Origin: JAYPWI01 sp038135065 | Lineage (GTDB): Bacteria; Actinomycetota; Acidimicrobiia; Acidimicrobiales; Poriferisodalaceae | Length of the DNA stretch: 64,000 nt | Assembly (NCBI GenBank): GCA_038135065.1 | Contig: JAYPWI010000016.1 | Location: 1 to 64,000 of the forward strand | Direction: 5' to 3' | Shown: piece after piece, positions 1-8,656 of the stretch | Numbering within the stretch: the stretch's first letter is position 1 | Layout: each line of letters opens with the position of its first letter | The notes under the pieces: generated by a model | Database searches by the model: none | Seen by the model: the letters and a program-made list of their open reading frames with translations, nothing else | Told to the model about the DNA's origin: nothing | Program-made: the position numbers and the translations under genes

Positions 1-1181
1 CCACGAACGCGAATGGTGACAGCCCTGCTTCCGCGGCGTCTGATCCTGTGACGCCTTCGACGGTGCCGGATGCGCCGACGAATGTGAGTGGTGTTGGTGG
101 CGATGGTCAGGTGACGGTCAGTTGGGATGCGCCTGGTGATGATGGTGGTTCGGCGATCACCGGGTACAGGGTCGACGCGCTACCCGGGGGCACTACCTGC
201 AGCGCGAATGCTCCGGCGACCTCGTGTGTGGTGACCGGACTGACCAATGGCACCGCCTACACCTTCAGGGTGGTGGCGACGAACGGAACCGGTACCGGCG
301 ACGCGTCGGACCCGTCCGATCTCGTGACACCGCAGGCAACCGACGATGATGTGTCCGGATACTGGATCGTCGCCGCCGACGGCCAGGTGTACGCCTTCGG
401 TGATGCGGGTGTCGATTCCGAGGCGTCGCTCGACGACGATGCCACTGCGGTCGACATCGAGGCGACACCCTCGGGTGACGGGTTCTGGGTGCTCGATGAC
501 CAAGGAGCGTTCTATTCGTTCGGCGATGCCGTGGTCTTCGAGCCATTGGCCGTCGATGGGCTCGAGGCGGAAGTCGACTTCGGCATTGCCCCGGATGCGC
601 CAGAGCGGGTCGTGTCGATGGTGCCGACTGCATCGGGGCTAGGCATGACGATCTTCACGAGTCGAGGCCGGGTGCTCACCCGCGGAGACGCCGTGTCGGT
701 CGGGGACTTGATGGCGTACCAGTTGAACTCGCCGATCATCGATGCGAAGGCTGATCCGGACGGAGTCGGCTATTGGATGCTGTCACAGGAAGGCGGGGTC
801 TTTGCATTCGGGGCGCCCTACCACGGTTCGGTTCCCGAGTTCGTGGCTCGCTTCGATCCGCCAGTGACAGCTGAAGAGTGGCTGGCTGCGCCGATCGTGG
901 GCATGACTCCAGCTCCGGACGGTTCGGGCTATTGGATGGTTGCCGAGGACGGCGGGGTGTTCGGGTTCGGAAACGTCGCCTTCCGCGGTTCGATTCCCCA
1001 AGTCCTGCCGATCGGCTCCCGGCTCAATGAGTCGGTGACCGGGATGGTCCCGTACGGCAACGGTTACCTGATGGTCGCTCGAGACGGTGGGGTCTTCAAT
1101 TTCAGTGACCTACCGTTCGACGGTTCGTTGGGCAACCGGCCGCCCGCAACATCGGTGGTGGCCATCACCCCGATTCGTTGA
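1..1181 (+). CDS. Secreted Fn3 / propeller-repeat protein, 5' end missing
   Basis: The reading frame is open from base 3 to the stop at 1179-1181, so the gene runs in from the left and its start is not visible. The first codons are the tail of one fibronectin type III domain. A complete Fn3 domain follows (about bases 63-333), ending in VTPQ. The rest holds about six imperfect repeats with cores such as YWIVAADGQVYAFGD, GYWMLSQEGGVFAFG and GYWMVAEDGGVFGFG, each about 45-50 residues apart, which suggests beta-propeller blades. Such repeats are common at the C-termini of secreted actinobacterial proteins. No catalytic motif is visible, so a surface or adhesive role is an inference. The GTG at 48 is internal, because Fn3 sequence continues upstream of it. 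Confidence 0.8.
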   Translation, partial: TNANGDSPASAASDPVTPSTVPDAPTNVSGVGGDGQVTVSWDAPGDDGGSAITGYRVDALPGGTTCSANAPATSCVVTGLTNGTAYTFRVVATNGTGTGDASDPSDLVTPQATDDDVSGYWIVAADGQVYAFGDAGVDSEASLDDDATAVDIEATPSGDGFWVLDDQGAFYSFGDAVVFEPLAVDGLEAEVDFGIAPDAPERVVSMVPTASGLGMTIFTSRGRVLTRGDAVSVGDLMAYQLNSPIIDAKADPDGVGYWMLSQEGGVFAFGAPYHGSVPEFVARFDPPVTAEEWLAAPIVGMTPAPDGSGYWMVAEDGGVFGFGNVAFRGSIPQVLPIGSRLNESVTGMVPYGNGYLMVARDGGVFNFSDLPFDGSLGNRPPATSVVAITPIR

Positions 1182-1256
1182 TGTTTCGCCGGTCCCCGGC
1201 GCCCGACTCTGTGGGGCAGAGTGTTGGGGTTGCGGTTGGACGCATGTGGGGGTGAG

Positions 1257-3599
1257 ATGCAGGGACTCGAAGGCATCCGTGTGGTCGAATTCGGGGGTGG
1301 AGTGGGTCTCGCCTACCTGTCCAAGCTCTTTGCGGATCTCGGGGCTGATGTCGTGCGGTTCGAAACGGACGACGTGGAGCGAGTGCGACAGCGGCCGCAT
1401 GACGTCCACCGCTGGCTCCACGCCAACAAACGATCGGTGTCCGTCGAGCTGCAGCGATGGGTCGAGGGCGCCGATCTGGTGCTGCACGATCTCGGTCCGA
1501 CCCGCGCGCGGACTGCCGGCGTCGACTACGCAGCCCTGAGCGCTCACCGGTCCGACATCGTGGTCTGTTCGTTCACTGGGTTCGGTTCCACCGGCCCCTA
1601 CGCCGACTACGCGGCCGAAGAAATCACGACCATGCATGGGTCCAGTTGGGGCTTTTTGTCGCCGTCGGCCGCTGAGGACCCCACACTTCCCCCGCTGAAG
1701 GCGCCCGGCCACCACAGCACGATCATGGTGGCTCACGTTGCCGGGGCTGCCGCCCTCGCGGCAGTCGACAAGGCGCAGCGAACGGGGATCGGGGACCACG
1801 TCGACTTCTCTGTTTTCGCGTGCGCGGCCAAGATCACTGAAACAGCACCAGCGGGTGCTCTGTTCACCGGGTCCGATGCATCGAGACTCGGCGTGAAGAC
1901 GGTAGTGCCGTGGGGCACCTACGCCTGCGTCGACGGCATGGTGCAGGTGATCTGTCCCGAACAGGTCCAGTGGGAGGGGCTCCTCGAGTTGATGGGCAAC
2001 CCCGACTGGGCTGACACGGGGATGTTCGATGACAACAACCTTCGCCGAGACAATGCGGACCTCGTCCACCTCTATCTGGGTGAGTGGTTCGCGAGCCAGA
2101 CGGTCGCCGAGGTGTACGCCGCGGCGCAGGCCGTTCCCCTGTGCCTCTCTCCGGTCAACACCATGAGCCAGTTGGCTGACGATCCTCACTACGCATCGCG
2201 GGGCTTCTTCCGGACAACTCCCGGTGGCACAACTGTGCCCGGGCCAGGCTTCATCATCGACCAGCCGTGGTGGTCGCTCCGTTCCGACGCAGCGGACATC
2301 GGGCAGCACAATGACGAGCAATGGCGTCCCGCAGCGCAGAGCGAGTGGGGCGGGGACACCTCAGAGGGTGGGGGGCGGCCACTCGAAGGGATCCGCGTCT
2401 GTGACTTCACGTGGGTTTGGGCCGGACCGATGTGCACCCAGGTACTTGCTCATCTCGGCGCAGATGTCATCCGGCTCGAATCCCCCGAACATCCCTGTCT
2501 GTTCCGCCGGCTGCCGTTCAATCCGCCTGAACTCCCGCTGACTCCCGACACCAATGGCATCTTCCAGACCTACAACACCGACAAGCGAAGCCTGGGTATC
2601 GACCTGCGGCATCCAGACGCGGTCGAGGTCGTGCGCCGACTGGTGGCGGCGAGTGATGTCGTCGTGGAGAACTTCGCCGTTGGCGCGATGGCGTCGCTGG
2701 GGCTCGGCGTCGAGGATCTGCGAGCTATGAACCCGAATGTGGTGGTCGTCAGCCTCAGCGGCTACGGCCAGACCGGGCCATCTGCCCACTACATGGCATA
2801 CGGTCCGGCCGGTGGTGCGGTGGGCGGGTTGTATTCGGCCAACGGGTACCCGGGCGGGTCACCGTGCGAGACCGGGGTGGCGGTCGGGGATCCCGGCACG
2901 GGGATCACCGCGGCCTGGGCAACGGTGGCCGCGCTGGTGGCTCGTCGCCGCACCGGGGCGGTGGCCCGTATCGACGTCGCCATGGTGGAGGCAGTGGCGG
3001 CCACGGTCGGTGAATTGTGGATGGAATTTCTCGAGACCGGCACCGACCCGGTTCCCCGCGGAAACCGTGATGGCGGGTATGCACCGCACGGGGTCTTCCC
3101 CTCTGCCGGAGAGGACCAGTGGGTTTCCATCGCCTGCCCCGACGAAGCCTCCTGGGACGCGCTGTGCTCAGTGGTGCCCGGCCTCGGCGAGGACGAGCGC
3201 TTCGTCACCGTGAAGGGGCGTCTCCATCACGAGGACGACCTCGGCGCGTTCGTGTCGGCCTGGACGAGGGAACGGGACCGCTGGGAAGTGACCCGTGAGC
3301 TTCAGGCGGTGGGCGTGGCGGCATTTCCCTCGTTGGCCCCCCTGGAACTCTGGACCTCCGATCCCCAGCTCGCTGCTCGCGGTATGACGGACAGGCCGCT
3401 CCACGCAGTGACCGGACCTCGGCCGGTACCCGGTGTCCCCTGGCTCCTCGATCACTCACCGAACGGGTTGCGGCGGGCGGCTCCGTGCGTCGGCGAGCAT
3501 TCGGATGACGTCCTCGAGACCGTGCTCGACTTCACCACGGCCGAGATCGATGGCCTCGTCGCTCGGGGGGCCATTATCCGGCCGAACCTCGGAGGCTGA
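1257..3599 (+). CDS. Tandem (two-domain) CaiB/BaiF family III CoA-transferase
   Basis: This 780-residue protein holds two family III CoA-transferase domains in one chain (about 1-365 and 374-780). Each begins with the (P)LEGIRV-type motif of the family. Ordinary members are about 400 residues and work as interlocked dimers moving CoA between carboxylic acids. In domain 2 the catalytic aspartate aligns at residue 545 (VGDPGTG). In domain 1 the equivalent position is Thr155 (STIMVAHVAG), so domain 1 is probably not catalytic. The ATG at 1257 is preceded by a GGGGGTGAG ribosome site and begins MQGLEGIRV, exactly as the family does; the upstream TTG at 1221 only adds 12 unrelated residues. The substrate is unknown. 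Confidence 0.88.
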   Translation: MQGLEGIRVVEFGGGVGLAYLSKLFADLGADVVRFETDDVERVRQRPHDVHRWLHANKRSVSVELQRWVEGADLVLHDLGPTRARTAGVDYAALSAHRSDIVVCSFTGFGSTGPYADYAAEEITTMHGSSWGFLSPSAAEDPTLPPLKAPGHHSTIMVAHVAGAAALAAVDKAQRTGIGDHVDFSVFACAAKITETAPAGALFTGSDASRLGVKTVVPWGTYACVDGMVQVICPEQVQWEGLLELMGNPDWADTGMFDDNNLRRDNADLVHLYLGEWFASQTVAEVYAAAQAVPLCLSPVNTMSQLADDPHYASRGFFRTTPGGTTVPGPGFIIDQPWWSLRSDAADIGQHNDEQWRPAAQSEWGGDTSEGGGRPLEGIRVCDFTWVWAGPMCTQVLAHLGADVIRLESPEHPCLFRRLPFNPPELPLTPDTNGIFQTYNTDKRSLGIDLRHPDAVEVVRRLVAASDVVVENFAVGAMASLGLGVEDLRAMNPNVVVVSLSGYGQTGPSAHYMAYGPAGGAVGGLYSANGYPGGSPCETGVAVGDPGTGITAAWATVAALVARRRTGAVARIDVAMVEAVAATVGELWMEFLETGTDPVPRGNRDGGYAPHGVFPSAGEDQWVSIACPDEASWDALCSVVPGLGEDERFVTVKGRLHHEDDLGAFVSAWTRERDRWEVTRELQAVGVAAFPSLAPLELWTSDPQLAARGMTDRPLHAVTGPRPVPGVPWLLDHSPNGLRRAAPCVGEHSDDVLETVLDFTTAEIDGLVARGAIIRPNLGG

Positions 3600-3684
3600 G
3601 GGATCTCACGAGGTTGTCGACCCGAATGCAGGGGCCACTACGCTCACGTCGGTTGCGAGTTCGGTGCCCAGGGGGAAGAGAACA

Positions 3685-4476
3685 ATGGAAGCACATGAAG
3701 CCAGCGAGTTGGCAGCCCGCTATCTCGAACAGCTGTCCTCGCTGGAACCCCACCAGTCCTTGGCGGCCACTGCCTCCGAGGACAGTGTCGAGGCTGCCTA
3801 TCTCGTCCAGGATGCATTCCACTCGTTGCTCCTCGGTCGAGGCGAGCGCTTGGCGGGCTACAAGGTCGCCCTGACGTCCGCAGCGATGCAGGAGTTCTGT
3901 GGTGTGAACCAGCCGCTGGCTGGGGCCGTGTTCGAGTCGGTGGTCCACGACTCGCCCGCGTCGATCGACCTGTCTGCCCACCGGCACCTAGGCGTCGAGT
4001 GCGAGGTGGCCGTCCGTTTGTCGATCGATCTCGGGCCTGGCTCGGGACCCCACACGAGGGAGAGCATCCGATCAGTAGTCGCCTCGTGTCATCCGGCGTT
4101 CGAGCTCATCGAGGATCGTAACGCCGACTACAGCCAACTGAACGCCTTCGACCTAGTGTCGGAGAATGCTTGGAACGCGGCGGTGGTGATCGGCGATCCA
4201 GCTTCGGACTGGGCGACGGTCGACCTCGAAACAGCGGGCACGAAGTTGGAGATCGGCGGCGAGCTCGTTGGCGAGGGCCGCACCGGGGACGCCCTCGGTC
4301 ATCCGTTCGAGGCGGTCGCGTGGCTGGCAAATCACCTCAACGAGCGCGGCCGTACGCTCGAAGCCGGGCAGTTCGTCATGACGGGGAGCAGCGTGGTGAC
4401 CCAGTTCCCCGAGCCTGGCGACGAGCTGTGGTTCGAGATCGACGGACTGGGTCAGGTGCAGGCGGCCTGCTCCTGA
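3685..4476 (+). CDS. 2-keto-4-pentenoate hydratase / FAH-superfamily protein
   Basis: This 263-residue protein resembles MhpD/HpaH-type 2-oxopent-4-dienoate hydratases, which add water to dienoates in aromatic meta-cleavage pathways. Visible family marks are GYKVALTSAAMQ near residue 55, the metal-binding ExE in GVECEVAVRL near 105, HPAFELIEDR near 135, and the C-terminal MTGSSV stretch. The ATG at 3685 has GGGGGAAGAG upstream. The longer frame from 3433 overlaps the preceding CoA-transferase and has no family sequence. No ring-cleavage dioxygenase lies nearby, so the pathway is not fixed; a related decarboxylase (HpaG/XylI type) is the main alternative. Confidence 0.8.
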   Translation: MEAHEASELAARYLEQLSSLEPHQSLAATASEDSVEAAYLVQDAFHSLLLGRGERLAGYKVALTSAAMQEFCGVNQPLAGAVFESVVHDSPASIDLSAHRHLGVECEVAVRLSIDLGPGSGPHTRESIRSVVASCHPAFELIEDRNADYSQLNAFDLVSENAWNAAVVIGDPASDWATVDLETAGTKLEIGGELVGEGRTGDALGHPFEAVAWLANHLNERGRTLEAGQFVMTGSSVVTQFPEPGDELWFEIDGLGQVQAACS

Positions 4477-4488
4477 GCCTTGCTCCAC

Positions 4489-4494
4489 TACCCT
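4489..4494 (+). promoter_or_regulatory. -10 element of a leaderless start
   Basis: TACCCT ends 6 bases before the ATG at 4501, and no ribosome-binding sequence lies between them. The same TANNNT plus 6 bases arrangement recurs at other genes in this window. No convincing -35 is visible. Confidence 0.45.
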
Positions 4495-4500
4495 GACTGC

Positions 4501-4683
4501 ATGAGCTCATCTCGCTGCCTCGGGTGCGGGGGGACGATCACCCTCGATGCGTACGAGGTGCCCGAAGGGGTGATCGCCCGTGGTGATCGGCTGATGCACG
4601 AGGGCTGTGTGGTGGATACGGCAGCCGACCAGCGCCGGTACAGCGCCGGTGTGCCTGCCTACCTCATCCCCCGCAGCTGGTGA
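4501..4683 (+). CDS. Small zinc-finger-like protein (60 aa), function unknown
   Basis: A 60-residue reading frame 24 bases after the hydratase. Cys6, Cys9, His33 and Cys36 could bind one zinc ion (CLGC ... HEGC). I do not recognise the family. The ATG at 4501 is chosen because a TACCCT -10 box lies 6 bases upstream, as for other leaderless starts here; an ATG at 4480 would put seven extra residues over that box. No membrane segment is present. It could be a tiny regulatory or metal-binding protein, or a chance frame, since short frames are common at this base composition. Confidence 0.5.
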   Translation: MSSSRCLGCGGTITLDAYEVPEGVIARGDRLMHEGCVVDTAADQRRYSAGVPAYLIPRSW

Positions 4684-4729
4684 GCATGCCGTTCCAGAGC
4701 CCCGAGGTCGGCGGAAACGCTGGTAGGCG

Positions 4730-5665
4730 ATGGTGAGTTCGGGGTCCGTCGGCTCCCTCGATGCTGTGATCGTCGGGGCCGGGATGAGTGGGTTGGCCGC
4801 CGCTGTGCACCTCGTCGAGGCCGGCCGGTCCGTTGTGGTGGTGGACAAGTCGCGCGGCGTCGGTGGCCGAATGGCCTCGAGGCGAACCGACACGGCGCGC
4901 TTCGACCACGGCGCACCTCGCTGGTCGGTGACCGATGCCGACCTCGCCACGCTGATCGGGCGAGCGGAGGCGGCCGGCGTCGTGGGCCGATGGATGATCG
5001 ATGGCCGGGAGTACTGGCGCGGGCAGGGTGCGATGACCGATCTCGCGAAGTGGATGGTCCGGGAGTGGGAGCTGCCCATCGAGTCCGGTGAGGAGGTCGT
5101 CGACGTGACGGTGCGGGCCGCCCGCTCCTATGTAGTGACCGCGCCGCTCCCGCAGAGCCTGGCCGTGTTGTCGTTCAGTCGTCTGTTGCCCGAGCCGTTG
5201 ACCCAACAGCGTCTGTCTGCAGTTCGGTACGAACCCTCCCTGTGCGTGATGTTCGAACTCGATCGACCGCTCGAAGGCGTCCCCGGTGGATGGTTCGAGC
5301 AGTCGACCGGTCTGGTGGAGGTCCTGGTCGACCACTCTGGAGGTGAGGGAGCCAGTCGGGCAGCTGTGACCGCTCGCTTCGGCGCAGATGCCAGCGTGGC
5401 GTGGTGGCAACGGGGGACAGCCGACATCGTCGAGGCAGCCCGTGCATCTATCGCAGGTGTGCTGGGGTCTGCCGAGGTCGTGGATCATCAGTTGATGCGT
5501 TGGCGCTACGCACAGGTGGCGGACCCGCTACCGGAGCGATGCCTGGTGTGGGGGGACGATCCGGTGGTTGCCCTGGCAGGAGACGCATTCGGCGGCTCCG
5601 GCGTCGAAGGGGCATACCTGTCGGGTGTGGCAGCGGCCGCTGCAGTCGAGGGCGCACTGAGGTGA
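4730..5665 (+). CDS. Renalase-like FAD-dependent oxidoreductase
   Basis: This 311-residue protein starts with a Rossmann FAD-binding fold, GAGMSGLAAAVHL (residues 16-28), then VVVDKSRGVGGRMASR and DHGAPRW. These motifs are typical of the renalase/amine-oxidase-like NAD(P)/FAD proteins. Near the C-terminus LAGDAFGGSGVEGAYLSG is the second FAD contact of the family. Bacterial renalases oxidise off-pathway dihydro forms of NAD(P)H, but the substrate of this distant member cannot be read from sequence. It has no signal peptide and is probably cytoplasmic. It stands alone, with a hairpin just after the stop. Confidence 0.82.
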   Translation: MVSSGSVGSLDAVIVGAGMSGLAAAVHLVEAGRSVVVVDKSRGVGGRMASRRTDTARFDHGAPRWSVTDADLATLIGRAEAAGVVGRWMIDGREYWRGQGAMTDLAKWMVREWELPIESGEEVVDVTVRAARSYVVTAPLPQSLAVLSFSRLLPEPLTQQRLSAVRYEPSLCVMFELDRPLEGVPGGWFEQSTGLVEVLVDHSGGEGASRAAVTARFGADASVAWWQRGTADIVEAARASIAGVLGSAEVVDHQLMRWRYAQVADPLPERCLVWGDDPVVALAGDAFGGSGVEGAYLSGVAAAAAVEGALR

Positions 5666-5673
5666 GGAGCGGC

Positions 5674-5695
5674 GTGGGTGGCATGGCACACCCAC
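5674..5695 (+). terminator. Hairpin after renalase-like gene
   Basis: GTGGGTG (5674-5680) pairs perfectly with CACCCAC (5689-5695) around an 8-base loop. An outer GGTGAG (5661-5666) can pair with CTCACC (5705-5710). There is no T-run, so it could be a structured end of transcript rather than a canonical intrinsic terminator. The rest of 5666-5920 holds no gene I can support. Confidence 0.4.
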
Positions 5696-5920
5696 CTGCG
5701 ATGTCTCACCTTCCTGAAAAGATCGCCGTTGCAGCCGGCCGTGTGCTGGGTAGCCGTTCCGTGATCCGGTAGCGCCTGGGCATCGGCAGCGCCGGTTCAT
5801 TGCACGCCGAGGCCGGCACTCGAGCCGGTAGGGGATTCGATGTCCCACCCCCCCGTCATACTCGCCATTGCTGGGAGCGCAGGGCAGCCGCCCTCGCCGA
5901 CTTCTCCGAAAGGACAGCAT

Positions 5921-6562
5921 ATGGACACTCAACGACGGGCTCGGCTTGCCGAGATCATGCTCGCCATGGGCGACGGTGACGAGGCCATGGTTTTCGCCTT
6001 GTGGCGGGAGTTCGCTGGCGAGATCGGCTGGCAGGTGCGAGCGATTGCTCGCCGTCACGGTCGCACCTTGTTCGCCGACGAGGTGAACGATCTGACCGGT
6101 GCCTGCTGCCTGGCGTTGCTCGACGTCGCCGGCGGCTGGCGGGTCGACGGCGGTGCCTTGCCCTGGACGTGGGCAGGTCGGCGGCTCGAAGCCGTGGTGT
6201 GTGCTCAGATCTTCGGGCCGCTCATGCCCGGTGACGACAAGCTCGAGCAGCGGCTCGAGGCCCTCAACCTTGCCGAGGAGTCCGGACAGGTCCTGCCCCA
6301 TGATGGTGAGACCGACCTGTGCGGAGTCCTCGGCGAGTTGGCGGAGCGCCATCCAGAGTTGACCACCGTTGTCGAGATCCTCGAGGGTCTGCCCGAACGC
6401 AACCGGAACCTGTTCCTGGAGTATCGCCTGCAGCAGGAATTGGGCGACCCCTCGCCAGCCAACACGGTCGGTGAGATGTACGGCCTCGAACCGGCCAACG
6501 TCCGGCAGATCGTGCGGCGGGTGCGTCAGCGGCTGCTCGATGCCGGGGTTGCTGTCGCATGA
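5921..6562 (+). CDS. Sigma-like factor (divergent sigma-70/ECF type)
   Basis: This 213-residue protein has the order of a small sigma factor. A region 2-like segment, EVNDLTGACCLALL followed by WTWAGRRLEAVV, lies near residues 50-100. A C-terminal region 4-like helix-turn-helix (ELTTVVEILEGLPERNR ... EMYGLEPANVRQIVRRVRQRL) lies near 145-207. The match is distant; a sigma-like DNA-binding regulator that is not a true sigma factor is possible. The ATG at 5921 has GAAAGGA 6 bases upstream, better than the frame start at 5840. The gene overlaps the next by ATGA (6559-6562), so the two are translationally coupled, which suggests a functional pair. Confidence 0.65.
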   Translation: MDTQRRARLAEIMLAMGDGDEAMVFALWREFAGEIGWQVRAIARRHGRTLFADEVNDLTGACCLALLDVAGGWRVDGGALPWTWAGRRLEAVVCAQIFGPLMPGDDKLEQRLEALNLAEESGQVLPHDGETDLCGVLGELAERHPELTTVVEILEGLPERNRNLFLEYRLQQELGDPSPANTVGEMYGLEPANVRQIVRRVRQRLLDAGVAVA

Positions 6563-7557
6563 CCACGCCCGAGCAGCCCGGTGGTACCGGTCCGGCACTG
6601 CCACGGCAGGCCCTCGAACGCCTGCTGAGCAGCTTCGCCGACCGGCTCGCCGCGAATGGGTCCCCACATCCGATGGTTGGGGCCCGGCTCGCTTGTCAGC
6701 GCGGAATCCTCGGCAGGTCGCAGGCCGACTGGGCGGCTGAATTGGGTATCGACCCGGGCACCCTCGCCGCCGCTGAACGGGGGTTGCTCAGTCCGCAGGT
6801 GTTGCCCCCAGCTCTTGTCCACCTCGACATTCCGGCGAGCGACGGGGTTGTCACGGCCCAGCCGTACAGAACCCTTGCTATGGAACATGACCACATCTCA
6901 CAGAACCCCCAGCCGTCCAATCCCGATGATCTCGTCCACGTGCAGATCGTCCTCGACCGGTCGGGCAGCATGGGGCCCATCCAAGAGGCAACTCGTGATG
7001 CCGTGAACGGGTTCTTTGCCCAGCAGCGGGCTCAGACAGGTCGCCTCCGACTGAGCCTCGCCGATTTCGACAGCCAGGAGCCGTTCCGCGTCGTCCTCGA
7101 CGCCGTGCCCGTGGCCGAGGTGATCGACCTGGGGCCAGGCGACTTTCAACCGCGGGGAGGAACCCCGCTCCTCGATGCCATCGGTCGAGCGGTCGAACGC
7201 TGCGATGCTCGGTGCGCAGTGGACGCCGATGAGGATCAGATTCTGGCCATCGTCACCGACGGTTACGAGAACGCCAGCACCGATTACTCGGGCGACACCA
7301 TCAAACAACTACTGGCGTCCCGTCAGGAGATGGGGTGGAGCGTGCTCTACCTGGGGGCCAATCAGGACAGCTTCAGCGTGGGGGAGGCCCTCGCCATGAG
7401 CCAGGGCAACGTCGACAACTTCGTCGCCTCTGACGAAGGCATCGGCGGGGCGTTCTCGAAGCTCAGCAGCGCAGTGAGCTCCCAACGCAGTCGTTCCAAG
7501 GAGCAGCGCCTGCTCTACAAGGACAGTCTCCTCGACGAAGGGGATGGGGAGTTCTGA
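6559..7557 (+). CDS. HTH-von Willebrand factor A fusion protein
   Basis: This 332-residue protein joins an XRE-like helix-turn-helix (SQADWAAELGIDPGTLAAAE, about residues 54-73) to a vWA domain (about 127-305). The vWA metal site (MIDAS) is complete: DRSGS, the threonine in GGTPLLDA, and the aspartate in VTDGYEN. Bacterial vWA domains usually mediate metal-dependent protein contacts. There is no signal peptide or membrane helix, so it should be cytoplasmic. The start overlaps the stop of the sigma-like gene. The simplest inference is a partner or anti-/co-factor for the sigma-like protein that can also touch DNA, but nothing in the sequence proves this. Confidence 0.7.
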   Translation: MTTPEQPGGTGPALPRQALERLLSSFADRLAANGSPHPMVGARLACQRGILGRSQADWAAELGIDPGTLAAAERGLLSPQVLPPALVHLDIPASDGVVTAQPYRTLAMEHDHISQNPQPSNPDDLVHVQIVLDRSGSMGPIQEATRDAVNGFFAQQRAQTGRLRLSLADFDSQEPFRVVLDAVPVAEVIDLGPGDFQPRGGTPLLDAIGRAVERCDARCAVDADEDQILAIVTDGYENASTDYSGDTIKQLLASRQEMGWSVLYLGANQDSFSVGEALAMSQGNVDNFVASDEGIGGAFSKLSSAVSSQRSRSKEQRLLYKDSLLDEGDGEF

Positions 7558-7564
7558 GTCCTTT

Positions 7565-7606
7565 CGGGTCGTGGCGGACATCGCGCAGGGTGACCGTCAC
7601 GACCCG
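7565..7606. repeat. 9-bp perfect inverted repeat in the vWA-NYN gap
   Basis: CGGGTCGTG (7565-7573) is perfectly complementary to CACGACCCG (7598-7606) across 24 bases. It starts 8 bases after the vWA stop and could fold as a terminator or attenuator stem, or be a binding site governing the NYN gene. A T6G6 run lies at about 7628-7639, just before that gene. Confidence 0.45.
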
Positions 7607-7647
7607 ACACATATCTGTCAGCGGCGATTTTTTGGGGGGCTGCACAC

Positions 7648-8124
7648 ATGACATCTGCAGAAATAACCGGTCGAACCCTGCACCTAGTCGACCTCGACAA
7701 TCTGATCGGTGTGCCGGCGCTCCACAGCCCGGCGTTGGTGTTGGGCCGATACCTCGACCGGGCGGGGTGGTGCCCCGCTGACATCGTTCTGCTGGCTGGG
7801 GCTGGGCACGTGATGGCAGAGGTGATGTTCGACGTTCGGTGGATGGCCTGCCGTCCGCTCGTCGGACATGGCCGAGACGGCGCTGACCGGCGCCTTCTGG
7901 ATCAGGCGGATCCGGAATGGGTGTCCACTCGCTTCAAGCGGTTGGTGATCGGAAGTGGTGACCACGCCTTCGGGTCACTTGCCCATCGGACCCGTCGCGA
8001 AGGGCTGACGGTGGAGGTCATCGCCAGAGTAGGCAGCGTGTCCGGTCAACTCGCAGGCTGTGTCGATCGCGTGATTGCGTTCTCGGACAGCTGGCTCACG
8101 CCGTGCCTGACCAAGGCTGCGTGA
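7648..8124 (+). CDS. NYN-domain (PIN-like nuclease fold) protein
   Basis: This 158-residue protein has the signature of NYN/LabA-like PIN-fold proteins. An N-terminal LVDLDNL sets the first acidic residues, and VIGSGDHAFGSLAHRTRREG followed by VEVIARVGSVSGQLA supplies the later acidic residue and the next beta-alpha unit. Many NYN proteins cut RNA using these aspartates, so an RNase role is inferred. The ATG at 7648 follows a G-rich stretch usable as ribosome site. It lies 90 bases after the vWA gene on the same strand, with a long inverted repeat between, and ends 7 bases before the convergent PH-like gene. Confidence 0.72.
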   Translation: MTSAEITGRTLHLVDLDNLIGVPALHSPALVLGRYLDRAGWCPADIVLLAGAGHVMAEVMFDVRWMACRPLVGHGRDGADRRLLDQADPEWVSTRFKRLVIGSGDHAFGSLAHRTRREGLTVEVIARVGSVSGQLAGCVDRVIAFSDSWLTPCLTKAA

Positions 8125-8131
8125 GGGGGCC

Positions 8132-8650
8132 TCATACGCCTGGCGTCGAGAGGGCGCCGACCAGTGCCTCGGCCGCTTGGCGATGGATCTTGGCCACGCC
8201 GAAGCCCACCTCGTGCTCATCGTCGAGCTGCAGCAGCACCTCGGGCATGGTTTGCCCGAACACCGACGTCGAGTCCAGTGAGACATGGGTGACCCGAGTT
8301 CTGTCGACCGTGGCCAGAACTTCCTTGATCTTCCCCAAGAACGACGTCGAGCAGAGCAGGATCCGGCGGTCGGTGGCCAGGAGCACGACCTGGGACACTC
8401 GCCCCACATCCACGTCGGCCTCCGACCGCTCGTTACGGCCGTCGTCGCTTTCGGATTGGCCCAGCTGGTGGCCCAGCACGAAACCGGCCCCGCCCAGAGC
8501 GGGCGCCACCTGCCCGAATGCAGTGGCTCCAGCGCCTCCAAGGATGATCTCCTGGAGCGATCCTCTCGGAGTCGCCTTGACCGCGCCGACGATCTGTTCC
8601 CCGGCCTCCAGGAGGTGGGCTCCCTGCTTGCGGGCTGCCTCGAGCTTCAT
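8132..8650 (-). CDS. PH-like domain protein, function unknown
   Basis: This 172-residue protein has a Gly/Ala-rich middle (GGAGATAFGQVAPALGGAG) followed by a segment resembling bacterial PH-like domains. VVLLATDRRILLCSTSF is the typical strand pair, followed by KIKEVLATVDRTRVTHVSL. Such domains often sit in small membrane-associated or protein-binding proteins. No clear transmembrane helix is present. The start is supported by a TATCCT -10 box 6 bases upstream on the minus strand (8657-8662) without a ribosome site. It converges on the NYN gene; whether it belongs with the sigma/vWA/NYN set is open. Confidence 0.6.
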   Translation of the reverse strand: MKLEAARKQGAHLLEAGEQIVGAVKATPRGSLQEIILGGAGATAFGQVAPALGGAGFVLGHQLGQSESDDGRNERSEADVDVGRVSQVVLLATDRRILLCSTSFLGKIKEVLATVDRTRVTHVSLDSTSVFGQTMPEVLLQLDDEHEVGFGVAKIHRQAAEALVGALSTPGV

Positions 8651-8656
8651 GTCCGC

